A DNA stretch of 64,000 nucleotides from an uncultured Pseudomonadales bacterium (GTDB lineage Bacteria; Pseudomonadota; Gammaproteobacteria; Pseudomonadales; Azotimanducaceae): NCBI GenBank assembly GCA_938017975.1, contig CALIKQ010000002.1, positions 1 through 64,000 on the forward strand, read 5' to 3'. Below are positions 17,231 through 25,662 of the stretch, piece by piece. The position numbers and the translations under genes are program-made. Numbering within the stretch: the stretch's first letter is position 1; each line of letters starts with the position of its first letter. A model generated the notes under the pieces. It was not told the origin of the DNA, did not search any database, and saw nothing but the letters and a program-made list of their open reading frames with translations.

Positions 17231-17654
17231 AAGACATTCCTTCATAGGATGCTTTTACAAACTTTCTATTCTTCACAGGATACCTCAAACCCCTGGCTTG
17301 CTCAGTGTCTGGCCCAGCAAGATTTGTAGATACGGACCACTTTTCATCGCTTTGCGGATGGTACTTCCACTCTATTTAGAGTTTGTTCGACTGCCTGTTC
17401 CGTAGTCCTGCATCGCTTGGTCATCTGCTGCGTTTGGCTTTTTCTACGCGGTATCAGTGCTATCGGTTGCGCCTCTTGCTCGATCAAAGCCATATCAAGC
17501 TGTTTGATCCTCGTTGAATTAAAGGCATTCCAGCAATCGAAGTTTGCGAAGTAAACATGCCGTCGACTCCCAATAAGTTAGATCAGATTAATTGGGAGCT
17601 CAACCGAAAATTTGGAACACTCAGAGCAGAAATAGAGCGCCTTTAACGCTGGCG
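17231..17654. other. Intergenic region with one possible 29-codon ORF
   Basis: This 424-bp gap lies upstream of the kinase gene and downstream of the Gfo/Idh gene, both on the minus strand. It has no long coding frame. On the plus strand a 29-codon frame (17557-17646) encodes a charged, amphipathic peptide and is listed separately. No terminator or promoter was convincing. Confidence 0.5.
17557..17646 (+). CDS. Possible 29-aa small protein or gene remnant
   Basis: ATG-initiated frame encoding 29 residues that begin MPSTPNKLDQINWELNRK and end in AEIERL. The composition looks protein-like, with a heptad-like amphipathic helix (L8, I11, L15, F19, L22, I26). There is no clear ribosome binding site and no family can be named. 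It is antisense to nothing and lies just beyond the Gfo/Idh 3' end. It could be a real small protein, the tail of a decayed gene, or chance. Confidence 0.2.
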   Translation: MPSTPNKLDQINWELNRKFGTLRAEIERL

Positions 17655-18638
17655 TTAATCACCACGGACGCTCAAGCCTGCCTGACGGTAACAGGCATCG
17701 ATAACCATCATTTGACTCACGGCATCATCGGCATCTGTCCAAATCGGCTCCCCCTCGGTCACCGCACGACAAAATGCCTCAAGTTGAAAACTGTAACTGG
17801 GCCTCTTGGTAAACTTCTCGACCCGTTTCTCTCCCTCTGCGATCACACACATCTCGTGACCAAACTGAGGCACCAAGGGATTTAAAATACTCAGCGAGCC
17901 GTTGCTACCTTCAACATCAATTGAGGCCTTAAAACGATCAGAGGCCTGCATCCCACCAATAACTTCTGCTTTTGCACCTGACGGGAAAAGGAGCTGCGCG
18001 CGCATCTCTAGGTCGACTTGATCAGGCCCCGTCACTGCGCGCGCAGCCACCACTTCTGGCTCCTCGCCCAGCAAATGTCTGGCCCAGCTCACTGGATAGC
18101 ACCCAATATCCATCATTACACCACCACCCAGCGCGTAGATCATTCGAATGTCATTCTCTGGAACGGGTCCTTTGACTCGGAACTCAGCCTTAAGCCGAAG
18201 AACTTTTCCAATCTCTCCACTTCTAATCACGGCCACGGCTGCAGCAAACAAAGGATGGTAGCGATAGTGGAATGCATCCATGAGGACTAACCCTGAACGC
18301 GATGCCGCATCTCGCATCCCGCGCGCTTCTTGGGCATTCAACGCAAAAGACTTCTCGCACAAAACATGCTTGCCCGCATCCAGCGCCCTTTGTGCCCATT
18401 CAGCATGCTCGGAAATAGGGAGCGGAATATAAACAGCTTGAATATCCGAATCATGAATCACCGCTTCATAATCTGGATGGACGACCGGCACCTCGTGCGT
18501 CTCGGCAAATTGTTGAGCGCGCTTTTTATCTCGAGCGCCCACCGACCACACTGTCACACCCTTTAATTCACGCGCTGGTTCAATTAGCCCCTGGGGTGCA
18601 ATTTTAGCAGCGCCCAAGATTCCAAAATTCAAATTCAC
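17655..18638 (-). CDS. Gfo/Idh/MocA family NAD(P)-dependent oxidoreductase
   Basis: Oxidoreductase of the glucose-fructose oxidoreductase / inositol dehydrogenase family, with an N-terminal Rossmann domain and a C-terminal alpha/beta domain. The cofactor loop is GILGAAKIAP (residues 6-15) and the family EKP motif appears as CEKSFALN (about 93-100), with Ser replacing Pro. The GGGVMMDIGCYPVS stretch near residue 168 carries the conserved D-x-G-x-Y/H site. The length of 327 aa is normal. The start is GTG, and its four bases GTGA overlap the stop of the NIPSNAP gene upstream, so the two are co-translated. The substrate is probably a sugar, polyol or trans-dihydrodiol and cannot be fixed. Confidence 0.88.
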   Translation of the reverse strand: MNLNFGILGAAKIAPQGLIEPARELKGVTVWSVGARDKKRAQQFAETHEVPVVHPDYEAVIHDSDIQAVYIPLPISEHAEWAQRALDAGKHVLCEKSFALNAQEARGMRDAASRSGLVLMDAFHYRYHPLFAAAVAVIRSGEIGKVLRLKAEFRVKGPVPENDIRMIYALGGGVMMDIGCYPVSWARHLLGEEPEVVAARAVTGPDQVDLEMRAQLLFPSGAKAEVIGGMQASDRFKASIDVEGSNGSLSILNPLVPQFGHEMCVIAEGEKRVEKFTKRPSYSFQLEAFCRAVTEGEPIWTDADDAVSQMMVIDACYRQAGLSVRGD

Positions 18639-18988
18639 GCAACGGCTGACATAAAGCGTGCGTTCATGTGCAAATAAGCATCAGGGCAAGGGTGTTCTGC
18701 CCATACCGCCTGCCACTCCTCGGACTGGGTCCACTCAGGCCAGCGCTGCTGTCGCGCCTCGAAACTCTCCCATCGAATAATCCAGCAGACATTCGCTTGA
18801 CCATGCTTTGAGACCTGAGGGTCACTGCCGCCGACCTCTGCTGGGATCCCAGCATCCATCCAAAAATCAAGCACATCAAGATTGGCTTTCAGCCAAGGAC
18901 CCGCCTTTTGCTCAGCCCAGACCTTGTAAGCCGGAAAATCCTTCATTGCGATGGTGTAGTCTCTGATTTCATAGATGGGTTTCGACAT
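18635..18988 (-). CDS. NIPSNAP family protein
   Basis: Small ferredoxin-like-fold (dimeric alpha-beta barrel) protein of the NIPSNAP family, often found beside oxidoreductases in degradation gene clusters. It starts YEIRDYTI, the family hallmark, followed by a long helix and VCWIIRWESFEARQQRW, which matches the W-x-S-x-E-x-R region. The chosen start gives 117 aa and has AAGGAGC 7 bases upstream; the longer frame to 19051 adds 21 residues without a site. It overlaps the downstream Gfo/Idh start by four bases, forming a two-gene operon. The molecular role of the family in bacteria is unknown. Confidence 0.8.
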   Translation of the reverse strand: MSKPIYEIRDYTIAMKDFPAYKVWAEQKAGPWLKANLDVLDFWMDAGIPAEVGGSDPQVSKHGQANVCWIIRWESFEARQQRWPEWTQSEEWQAVWAEHPCPDAYLHMNARFMSAVA

Positions 18989-19298
18989 AAGCAGCTCCTT
19001 TGCGACAGCGGACATTGAACAGATCCAATAGAAAAGCGGTAAGCACCGCAACGAACTTATTCAACCACGAGACGTTGACCACTGTCATCAACCCATTCGC
19101 CAAGAGCGCACCGAATTTTTCTTGCAGTCAACCAGATCGCCGTCGTAAAAATCTACCACCATCACGGCCTGATTGCGCTTTTACAGGGGACATGCTTTAG
19201 TCAAACTCTTAACATCGCAAACTCACGAGAAAGCGCATGGTTTCCTCTCGCTCCAGGGCAGTTAACGCGAATCCAGCAACGCTTTAGGAAAAAATACT
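18989..19298. other. Divergent intergenic region
   Basis: This 310-bp gap separates the NIPSNAP operon (minus) from the stator-like operon (plus). It should contain the promoters of both, but no box pair with good spacing was found. No gene or repeat is seen. Confidence 0.5.
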
Positions 19299-19955
19299 TT
19301 GAATTTTTGGATACTCAACCGACGACCTGATGTCTGGCTCGACGCGTTGATCGCTGCTGGATGCTTGTTTTTTGCCGGCTATCTTCTTTGGTCCTACGGC
19401 TATCTTTTGCAGCTCGTGACCTCTGACAAAAGCTACCTTTCGATCATCATCATCATTATTTTTATCCTCAGTACTTTGAATTGGTTACTGCGCTGCAGGG
19501 CCTTGGGGAAGATTCAAAAATCACTGCAGCAGCCAGCCCTTCAGTTCGAGGACTATCTAGGGCTACAAGAAAGTCTCTTAGGCCAGACAAGCGCTGAGTC
19601 CGGCCCAAAGCAACTCAGTCCCGAGCAGATTGCAGACCATTTGCTGAACCGTCACGCTTTTGGTTACTTTATCAGCGACCTGCTTTTAAAACTCGGTCTC
19701 GTAGGCACCGTGATAGGATTTATCCTAATGCTTGGCCCGATCTCCGAGATTAAGAGTTTTGAACCCACAGTGATGCAGCAACTCCTAACGGCGATGAGTG
19801 GTGGAATGGCAATTGCGCTCTACACGACATTGACAGGGCTGGTCACAAGTACAGTTGTCAAAGGTCAGTATCACCTTGCGGACCAGAGCGTTGTTCAGAT
19901 CATCAGTGTCTTTGAGCGTGTCAAAGTCAGTATAGAGCCCAGTGCGCCATCCTAG
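19299..19955 (+). CDS. MotA/TolQ/ExbB-like proton channel protein
   Basis: Inner-membrane protein with four predicted helices (about residues 13-37, 44-63, 125-147 and 163-187), the topology of ExbB/TolQ/MotA stator subunits. The family signature appears in the last two helices: GLVGTVIGFILMLGP (helix 3) and SGGMAIALYTTLTGLVTSTV (helix 4), where the T/S-rich face lines the ion path. A cytoplasmic loop of about 60 residues separates helices 2 and 3. The start is TTG with AGGA 9 bases upstream. Its end overlaps the next gene by 14 bp. With 218 aa it is close to ExbB or TolQ in size, but the neighbours are not ExbD/TonB, TolR or flagellar genes. It is the first gene of a three-gene operon of unknown role. 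Confidence 0.82.
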   Translation: MNFWILNRRPDVWLDALIAAGCLFFAGYLLWSYGYLLQLVTSDKSYLSIIIIIIFILSTLNWLLRCRALGKIQKSLQQPALQFEDYLGLQESLLGQTSAESGPKQLSPEQIADHLLNRHAFGYFISDLLLKLGLVGTVIGFILMLGPISEIKSFEPTVMQQLLTAMSGGMAIALYTTLTGLVTSTVVKGQYHLADQSVVQIISVFERVKVSIEPSAPS

Positions 19956-20553
19956 CTTAAAGCGTTATCAACAGGACGACGTCTTCACTGACTTACTGTT
20001 CAATGCACTTTTAGGCTTTGTCTTTATGTTCGCAATTGCTTTCCTCATGATCAGCGAACCAGAGAAAAAAGGCGAAATTGCATCCAAGGCTGAGATGCTG
20101 ATCACCGTACGCTGGCCCGACAACCATCCCGATGATGTCGATGCCATTGTTGAAGATCCAACGGGAACACTCATCTGGTACTACAATCGAGACTCGGGGT
20201 TGATGCATCTCGATCGAGATGATCGCGGTGTCTTTGCAGACGAAATCAAGAGCGAAGGTACTCGGATCATCAACCCAATCAACCAGGAGAGTGTCACTTT
20301 GCGAGGTCTGCAATCAGGCGAGTATGTGATCAATTTATTGCATTATAAAGCCCATTACAGGGAACCATTACCTGTAACAGTAAAGGTCGAACGCCTCAAT
20401 CCGAGCGTCGAACTCATTTACTACGGTGACCATTATTTGACAGGCACTGGCGATGAAATCACGGCGTTGCGCATGAGTCTTGATACCAAAGGCCATGTTG
20501 TGGGGGTCAACCAATTGCCCAAACCCTTGTTGATTCACAACCAGAATAAATGA
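19942..20553 (+). CDS. Membrane-anchored periplasmic protein with MotB/ExbD-like helix
   Basis: Unrecognised 203-aa protein with one N-terminal membrane helix and a periplasmic domain. The helix runs from about residue 14 to 37, and its start FTDLLFNALLGFVFMF resembles the MotB/ExbD ion-carrying helix, with D17 at the place of the essential aspartate. The soluble part is predicted beta-rich (AEMLITVRWPD, PTGTLIWYY, GEYVINLLHY, PVTVKVER). It shows neither the OmpA-like peptidoglycan domain of MotB nor the ExbD/TolR fold by eye. The start is GTG within the preceding gene, and the end overlaps the next gene as ATGA, so the three proteins are likely made in fixed ratio. It probably partners the channel protein upstream. 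Confidence 0.7.
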   Translation: MRHPSLKRYQQDDVFTDLLFNALLGFVFMFAIAFLMISEPEKKGEIASKAEMLITVRWPDNHPDDVDAIVEDPTGTLIWYYNRDSGLMHLDRDDRGVFADEIKSEGTRIINPINQESVTLRGLQSGEYVINLLHYKAHYREPLPVTVKVERLNPSVELIYYGDHYLTGTGDEITALRMSLDTKGHVVGVNQLPKPLLIHNQNK

Positions 20554-21116
20554 CGATGACCGACCACTCCATCATCGGCCTTTGCTATGTTCTGATCACG
20601 GTTCTTTTGTTGATCTGTTTGAAAGCTTCAAACATTGCCACACACTTTAAAATTGGCTTGATCGTGCTCATGAGCAGTTTTTACATTGTGACGTGGGAGC
20701 AAGTCCGTAACCTAAAGGGATGGTCAACTTTCTCGCCGCTGCCAGAGTCTTTTCGAGTCATTTGGATCCATATTCGAGAGGACAATAAGTCAACGGGCGA
20801 AGCTGGCAAGATTTACTATTGGATCAGAGCCTTAGACGAAGTCGGGCTTCCTAGCAGGCCGCCGAGGGTTCACCACATTCCCTGGAACCTCGAAGCTGCA
20901 GAGCTCGCAGAAACAGCGAAAGCGAGACTCGAGGCTGGTGAAGTACTCAACGGGCGCCTAAGCAATAACGCTCTGATCAGGCAAGAGGCTCAGTCGGAGC
21001 AGTCAATGAACGACAAAGATCCTCTACGCGCTGGTGAAGATCAAAAGCAACCACAATTCGAATTCATCACCGTAGCGCCACCCAGCTTGCCAACCAAGAT
21101 CATCCCGATTCAATAA
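20550..21116 (+). CDS. Uncharacterised two-helix membrane protein, third gene of stator-like operon
   Basis: Not recognised. The 188-aa protein has two N-terminal membrane helices (about residues 8-25 and 32-48) and a soluble tail. The centre of the tail (about 60-125) contains PESFRVIWIHIRE, GKIYYWIRALDEVGLPSRPP and RVHHIPW, which looks like a compact folded domain. The last 50 residues are polar and likely disordered, ending in a proline-rich stretch. The start overlaps the preceding stop by four bases. No classical TonB or TolA feature is present, so it is not a clear energy-transducing arm. As the last gene of the operon it may be the effector or adaptor of the channel complex. Confidence 0.6.
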   Translation: MTMTDHSIIGLCYVLITVLLLICLKASNIATHFKIGLIVLMSSFYIVTWEQVRNLKGWSTFSPLPESFRVIWIHIREDNKSTGEAGKIYYWIRALDEVGLPSRPPRVHHIPWNLEAAELAETAKARLEAGEVLNGRLSNNALIRQEAQSEQSMNDKDPLRAGEDQKQPQFEFITVAPPSLPTKIIPIQ

Positions 21117-21120
21117 ATCG

Positions 21121-23355
21121 CTAACCGCCCGGGCTGACCTGCCAAGTCATTTGAGGCATTTCTTTATCCCCAGCAGCAACGAGCCTGTCCTCCTCAGCAC
21201 GCGCTTTCACGTAACTCAGGACATCGGTAGATTGCTCCGCATTTAAAACATCTGCAAAGCTTGCCATTCCTTTCGCGGACAACAACCCGTCAAGGACAAT
21301 ATTATTAAAAGCAGCGACCGTCTCGGGCGTCATTCTTCTCAAATCGGGAATTGAACCTCCTGAACGAACAAGAAATCCATGACACACAGCGCAATTTTCG
21401 TTGTAAGCAACTTCACCACGCTCGATACTGGCCAACTCAACGTTCGTCATGTCCTGAGCAGGAATACCACGATCTCTAAGGTTTGGAACGGGCAACTCGG
21501 CATCTCCGCCCAGGGCAAAAACCAACAATCGACCGTAATTGTTGTAAGTCAGAGAGGCATGTTCAGCCACCGGCGGCAAAGGCTCCCCACCAAAAAGATC
21601 GCCTCCACCTGTCCCAGTTAAAACAGAAACGTATTGGACTCCGTCTAGCTCAAAACTGATCGGCGGTGCCAGCATGGAGGTGTAGGTATTGAACTCCCAA
21701 ACCTTCTCTCCCGTCGCTTTGTCGTAGGCGACAAACATGCCCAATGCATTACCCTGAAAGACAAGGCCACCCTGAGTTCCAAGCACACCGCCATTCCAAT
21801 AATGGGGAATCTCAACAACCCAGCGATCCTCACCGGTCAGAGGATCGAATGCTTTCAAGTAACCCTTTGGCGTTGGCTGATCTGCAATATTATCTAGCGT
21901 GACCTGGGCGAGCCGTCCAAACTCTAGACCCGTGTTCCAGCCCCTGGGCTTGTGTTTATAAACTCCAGTTTGTTTCCACTCCGACGTCATTTCAAAGAAC
22001 AGCGGATTGTCCTGAGCTGGGATATAGACCAAGCCAGCATCTTCATCAACCGACATTGCCTGCCAGTTGTGCGCGCCCAGAGGTCCCGGCAGAATCCATT
22101 TTCCATCTTTTCGATAGTCAAGATCAGGATTTTCGACTGGTCGACCTGTTTCAAGATCAACATGCGTCGCCCAAGTCACACTCGCGAAGGGATTGGCTGC
22201 GAGCAAATCGCCGTTACTTCGGTCGAGGACATAGAAAAATCCATTTTTAGGCGCTTGCAGCAAGACCTTCTTCATCGATCCGTCGATCTCAAGCTCGGCC
22301 AGTGCCATGTCTTGAACCGCAGTGTAATCCCAGTTGTCTCCTGGTGTTGTCTGATAATGCCACTTATACGCACCCGTATCGGCGTCCACCGCAACAATCG
22401 AGGATAAGAAGAGGTTGTCTCCGCCGCCGGGTGATCGAATCACTCGCGTCCAGGGTGAACCATTGCCGACGCCTAAATACAGATGGTTGAAATCAGGGTC
22501 ATAAACAATGGAATTCCACACTGTGCCGCCACCGCCAATTTTCCACCATTCGCCGCCCTTCCAAGTGGCTGCTGCCATTTCCATTTCAGGGCTCTCGAAA
22601 GGCAAATTAGGATCACCTGGTACGGTAAAGAACCGCCAAATTTGCTCTCCCGTGTTGACGTCATACGCCGTCACATAGCCTCGTACGCCATACTCGCCGC
22701 CGCCATTACCGATAAAGACCTTGTCGTTGGCGACCCTCGGCGCACCGGTAATCGTGTAAGGCCGGTCACGATCGGTGAGGGTATCGACCGACCAGACCTC
22801 GGCACCTGTCGCCGCATCCAATGCAATTAACCGACCGTCCAAACTGCCAACATAAACACGCCCCTTGTAGACTGCAACGCCTCGATTCACCACATCGCAA
22901 CACGCCCATCGAGCCCATTCACCTGGCACTTGGGGATCATAGGACCAGACGGTATCTCCTGTTCTGGCGTCAACAGCATAAACGCGGCTCCAAGAGGTCG
23001 TAAAAAACATGATGCCATCGACCACGATCGGCGTGGCTTCGAGGGCGCGGCTGGTACCCATATCCTTGTACCAGGCAAGACCTAGGTCACTGACCGTGTC
23101 TCGATTGATCGTTTTAAGTGGAGAGAATCGCGTCTCACCATAATTACGACCAAACGCAAGCCAGTTGCCAGGCTCTGTGTCGGCGGCCTTAATCCGTTCA
23201 TCATCAATGAGGCCAATCGTCGGCGGGTTTAGAACGTCCTGTTGAACACCCAAAGTGTCTTTTAAGGTTTGAGATTCAGGCCCTGCCTGCCCTCCCAGCA
23301 AGTAGACCACGCCAGCCAGTACCAATATCGCAATAGCCACTAAACCTTTATTCAC
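21121..23355 (-). CDS. PQQ-dependent quinohemoprotein alcohol dehydrogenase
   Basis: Periplasmic type II quinohemoprotein dehydrogenase that oxidises alcohols with PQQ and passes electrons through its own heme c. An N-terminal signal or anchor helix (about residues 5-20) is followed by an eight-bladed PQQ propeller. The vicinal disulfide WACCDVVNRG, the catalytic aspartate in GDNWDYTAVQ and several W-docking repeats (AVDARTGDTVW, ALDAATGAEVW) are visible. The C-terminal cytochrome c domain has CAVCH at about 655-659 with a later axial Met. The residue two after the catalytic Asp is Thr, not the Asp of lanthanide enzymes, which points to calcium. The start at 23355 (GTG, AGGGGAG 5 bases upstream, 744 aa) is preferred over the longer frame to 23448. 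No pqq synthesis genes are in the window. Confidence 0.88.
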   Translation of the reverse strand: MNKGLVAIAILVLAGVVYLLGGQAGPESQTLKDTLGVQQDVLNPPTIGLIDDERIKAADTEPGNWLAFGRNYGETRFSPLKTINRDTVSDLGLAWYKDMGTSRALEATPIVVDGIMFFTTSWSRVYAVDARTGDTVWSYDPQVPGEWARWACCDVVNRGVAVYKGRVYVGSLDGRLIALDAATGAEVWSVDTLTDRDRPYTITGAPRVANDKVFIGNGGGEYGVRGYVTAYDVNTGEQIWRFFTVPGDPNLPFESPEMEMAAATWKGGEWWKIGGGGTVWNSIVYDPDFNHLYLGVGNGSPWTRVIRSPGGGDNLFLSSIVAVDADTGAYKWHYQTTPGDNWDYTAVQDMALAELEIDGSMKKVLLQAPKNGFFYVLDRSNGDLLAANPFASVTWATHVDLETGRPVENPDLDYRKDGKWILPGPLGAHNWQAMSVDEDAGLVYIPAQDNPLFFEMTSEWKQTGVYKHKPRGWNTGLEFGRLAQVTLDNIADQPTPKGYLKAFDPLTGEDRWVVEIPHYWNGGVLGTQGGLVFQGNALGMFVAYDKATGEKVWEFNTYTSMLAPPISFELDGVQYVSVLTGTGGGDLFGGEPLPPVAEHASLTYNNYGRLLVFALGGDAELPVPNLRDRGIPAQDMTNVELASIERGEVAYNENCAVCHGFLVRSGGSIPDLRRMTPETVAAFNNIVLDGLLSAKGMASFADVLNAEQSTDVLSYVKARAEEDRLVAAGDKEMPQMTWQVSPGG

Positions 23356-23523
23356 AATTGCTCCCCTCATATTTCTTATTCTTCGAAACAGCTTTGAGAA
23401 TACCGCTGCCAATCCGCTTTCACAATCAAAAATCGATAGCCACCACAAGGGTTAGTATTCTTACATTGACCCTGCCCGCTTGATCATGTTTGACTCTTTT
23501 CGAACCCGCTCAGAGAAATCTGC

Positions 23524-24738
23524 ATGAATCCCCTCGCTCAGATCACAGTCCTTGATTTCGGTCAGGTCTACAACGGCCCCTATTGTGGCTTTTTACTCGC
23601 TCAAGCTGGGGCGAGAGTCATCAAGGTGGAATCACTTCAAGGCGAGACACTCAGAGCGAGAGGACCCAAAACCTCGGCCAGCTACCCATTTTCACTACTC
23701 AATAGCAATAAAGAGAGCTTATCGATCAATATCAAAACTAAGGAAGGTCAATCCTTGATCAAAGCGCTCGCCCAAAAAGTCGACGTCGTCACAGAAAACT
23801 TTGCGCCGGGGACGATGACCAAATACGGCATCGGTGCCGAGGCACTGACTGCGATTAACCCTAAGCTGATTTATGCCTCCAGCACCGGATACGGCAACGC
23901 CGCTGGTCCTTACAGAGACTATCTGGGAATGGATATTACCCTCCAAGCGATCAGTGGGGTAATGAGTGTAACGGGAGAAGAGACGGGGCCACCGCTCAAA
24001 ACGGCCGCTGCTTTCGCCGACTTCATCGCTGGCACGCATCTTTATGCGGCCATTGTGACCGCGCTTTACCGTCGCCGCGACACACAATTAGGAGGCGTTG
24101 TTGATATCTCGATGCAGGACTGCGTTTTCCCAACTCTGGCAACAGCGATTGGCAGTTTTTACGTGAATGGCGGGCAAATGCCGCGAGCAGGTAATCGCCA
24201 CCCCGGTAAGGCACTGGCACCCTACAACACCTATGTTGCAAGCGATGGCTATATTGCGATTATCTGCATTCGTGAAGGCCATTTCCGAAAGCTTTGTGAG
24301 GCCATGGAGCGACCTGACTTAATGGAAGATGATCGCTTTATGAACTTCCAAGCGCGATGCGAAAATATGACTGAGCTCGATGCCGAAATCACCCGTTGGA
24401 CTGCAAGCCGCACTCGCCAAACACTTCTAGAGAAGACGCAAGCCCACGGCGTCATCTGCGCACCCGTCAATAATCTAGAGGACGTGGTCAAAGACCCACA
24501 CATGCTCGCGAGGGGGTTTCTAAAACAAAGAGATCATCCAAGCCTCGGTCTCATCGCCCAAATGCAAACGCCTATCCGGATTTCTGACGATCAGCCCCCA
24601 GAACTGGGTCGTGTGCCAGAGCTGGGAGAGCATACTCGCTCGATTCTCAACGATCTTTTGAATCTGAGTGATGCCGAGGTGTCAGCGCTCGAGACGAGAG
24701 GCGCAGTGAAGACGGGGAGTGAACTCACAGAGCCCTAA
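23524..24738 (+). CDS. CaiB/BaiF class III CoA transferase
   Basis: Cytoplasmic family III CoA transferase that moves CoA between carboxylic acids, often activating a substrate for beta-oxidation or closing a degradation pathway. The N terminus LDFGQVYNGPYCGFLLAQAG is typical, with KVE after it. The catalytic aspartate that forms the acyl anhydride is D137 in YLGMDITLQA. The C-terminal half ends with the usual ELGEHTRSIL stretch. The length of 404 aa is normal. It is divergent from the PQQ dehydrogenase, with about 170 bp between the starts. The ribosome site before the ATG is weak. The acid substrate is unknown. Confidence 0.92.
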   Translation: MNPLAQITVLDFGQVYNGPYCGFLLAQAGARVIKVESLQGETLRARGPKTSASYPFSLLNSNKESLSINIKTKEGQSLIKALAQKVDVVTENFAPGTMTKYGIGAEALTAINPKLIYASSTGYGNAAGPYRDYLGMDITLQAISGVMSVTGEETGPPLKTAAAFADFIAGTHLYAAIVTALYRRRDTQLGGVVDISMQDCVFPTLATAIGSFYVNGGQMPRAGNRHPGKALAPYNTYVASDGYIAIICIREGHFRKLCEAMERPDLMEDDRFMNFQARCENMTELDAEITRWTASRTRQTLLEKTQAHGVICAPVNNLEDVVKDPHMLARGFLKQRDHPSLGLIAQMQTPIRISDDQPPELGRVPELGEHTRSILNDLLNLSDAEVSALETRGAVKTGSELTEP

Positions 24739-24843
24739 GACCCTGTTGCGGCGTCCCTTTTTCGATCAGGTAGTGCGGAACCTAGGAGCAGCGAAAGGGC
24801 TCAAACGCATTCGACAGATTCAAGGCGCCGCGCGAGGCTGACG

Positions 24844-25509
24844 CTAGAACTCGAGGGCTGTCTGCTCCGGTAGCCGACCTTCAATCAAAGCTTGTCTAAT
24901 TGCCGTATCGCCCATCTTCTTCGGCGGCACCCAAGCTTCATCATTGTCATAAGATTCTTTTATGATCTTATCGATTGCCTCGAATGATGATTCATCGAGC
25001 TGCATACCCGGGGCTTGAGGATCGCCACCCCCCGCTCTAAATTCCAACAGTTCTACCCCCGCCGGCCCAGCGGTATATTTATAAGGCTGCCCATTGGGCA
25101 CAAAGAATGTAGAGCCAGCACCTAACCGCTGCTGACCTAAAAGGATTTCACCGGCAATCACGTAATACAAGCAATCTCCATACCGCGGATGGCTGTGACG
25201 AAACAATGGAAAGTTTGCACCGAACCAGACATGAACCAAGCTCATGCCGTGATGCCCGCCCTGGGCCAATAACGTTGTCGTGATCGTTCCAGGAATAAAA
25301 GCTTTGACCATCTCTCCTATTTTCTTTGCCGCAGCCTCCGGCCCATACTTACTAGCCAAAGGTTCGTGGGCGAATCCCGCGGCAGACCGTTCGGGCCGAA
25401 TCTTGGCTCGAGGCACCACCTCGCCGATCGCGGGATTTGCATTCAGCTTAAATCCCCCGCGCTCTGAGACGTACCGCTTGCCCTTGGGTGTAACAGTCTG
25501 TTCGCTCAT
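24844..25509 (-). CDS. Cupin domain-containing protein
   Basis: Single-domain cupin of 221 aa. The first cupin motif is visible as FRHSHPRYGDCLYYVIAGE (about 115-133), where H116 and H118 match two metal ligands and E133 a third. The second motif is FFVPNGQPYKYTAGPAGVELL, which lacks an obvious ligand histidine. Cupins of this shape include dioxygenases, isomerases and sensor proteins, so no reaction is proposed. AAGGAAG precedes the ATG. It lies 154 bp downstream of the acyl-CoA dehydrogenase on the same strand and may be co-transcribed with it. Confidence 0.75.
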   Translation of the reverse strand: MSEQTVTPKGKRYVSERGGFKLNANPAIGEVVPRAKIRPERSAAGFAHEPLASKYGPEAAAKKIGEMVKAFIPGTITTTLLAQGGHHGMSLVHVWFGANFPLFRHSHPRYGDCLYYVIAGEILLGQQRLGAGSTFFVPNGQPYKYTAGPAGVELLEFRAGGGDPQAPGMQLDESSFEAIDKIIKESYDNDEAWVPPKKMGDTAIRQALIEGRLPEQTALEF

Positions 25510-25662
25510 GACGCTTCCTTTCTCCGACCTTATCGGGTCGCCAACTCCAGCTCTATTTTACGTTGGTGCAGTACCCAGTTGTTCTCCGATTACGGCCTTT
25601 CACCCTATGACGCTTTCAGCACCCAGCTTTAAATACATTTCTTCACATGACGCCGCACGGAC

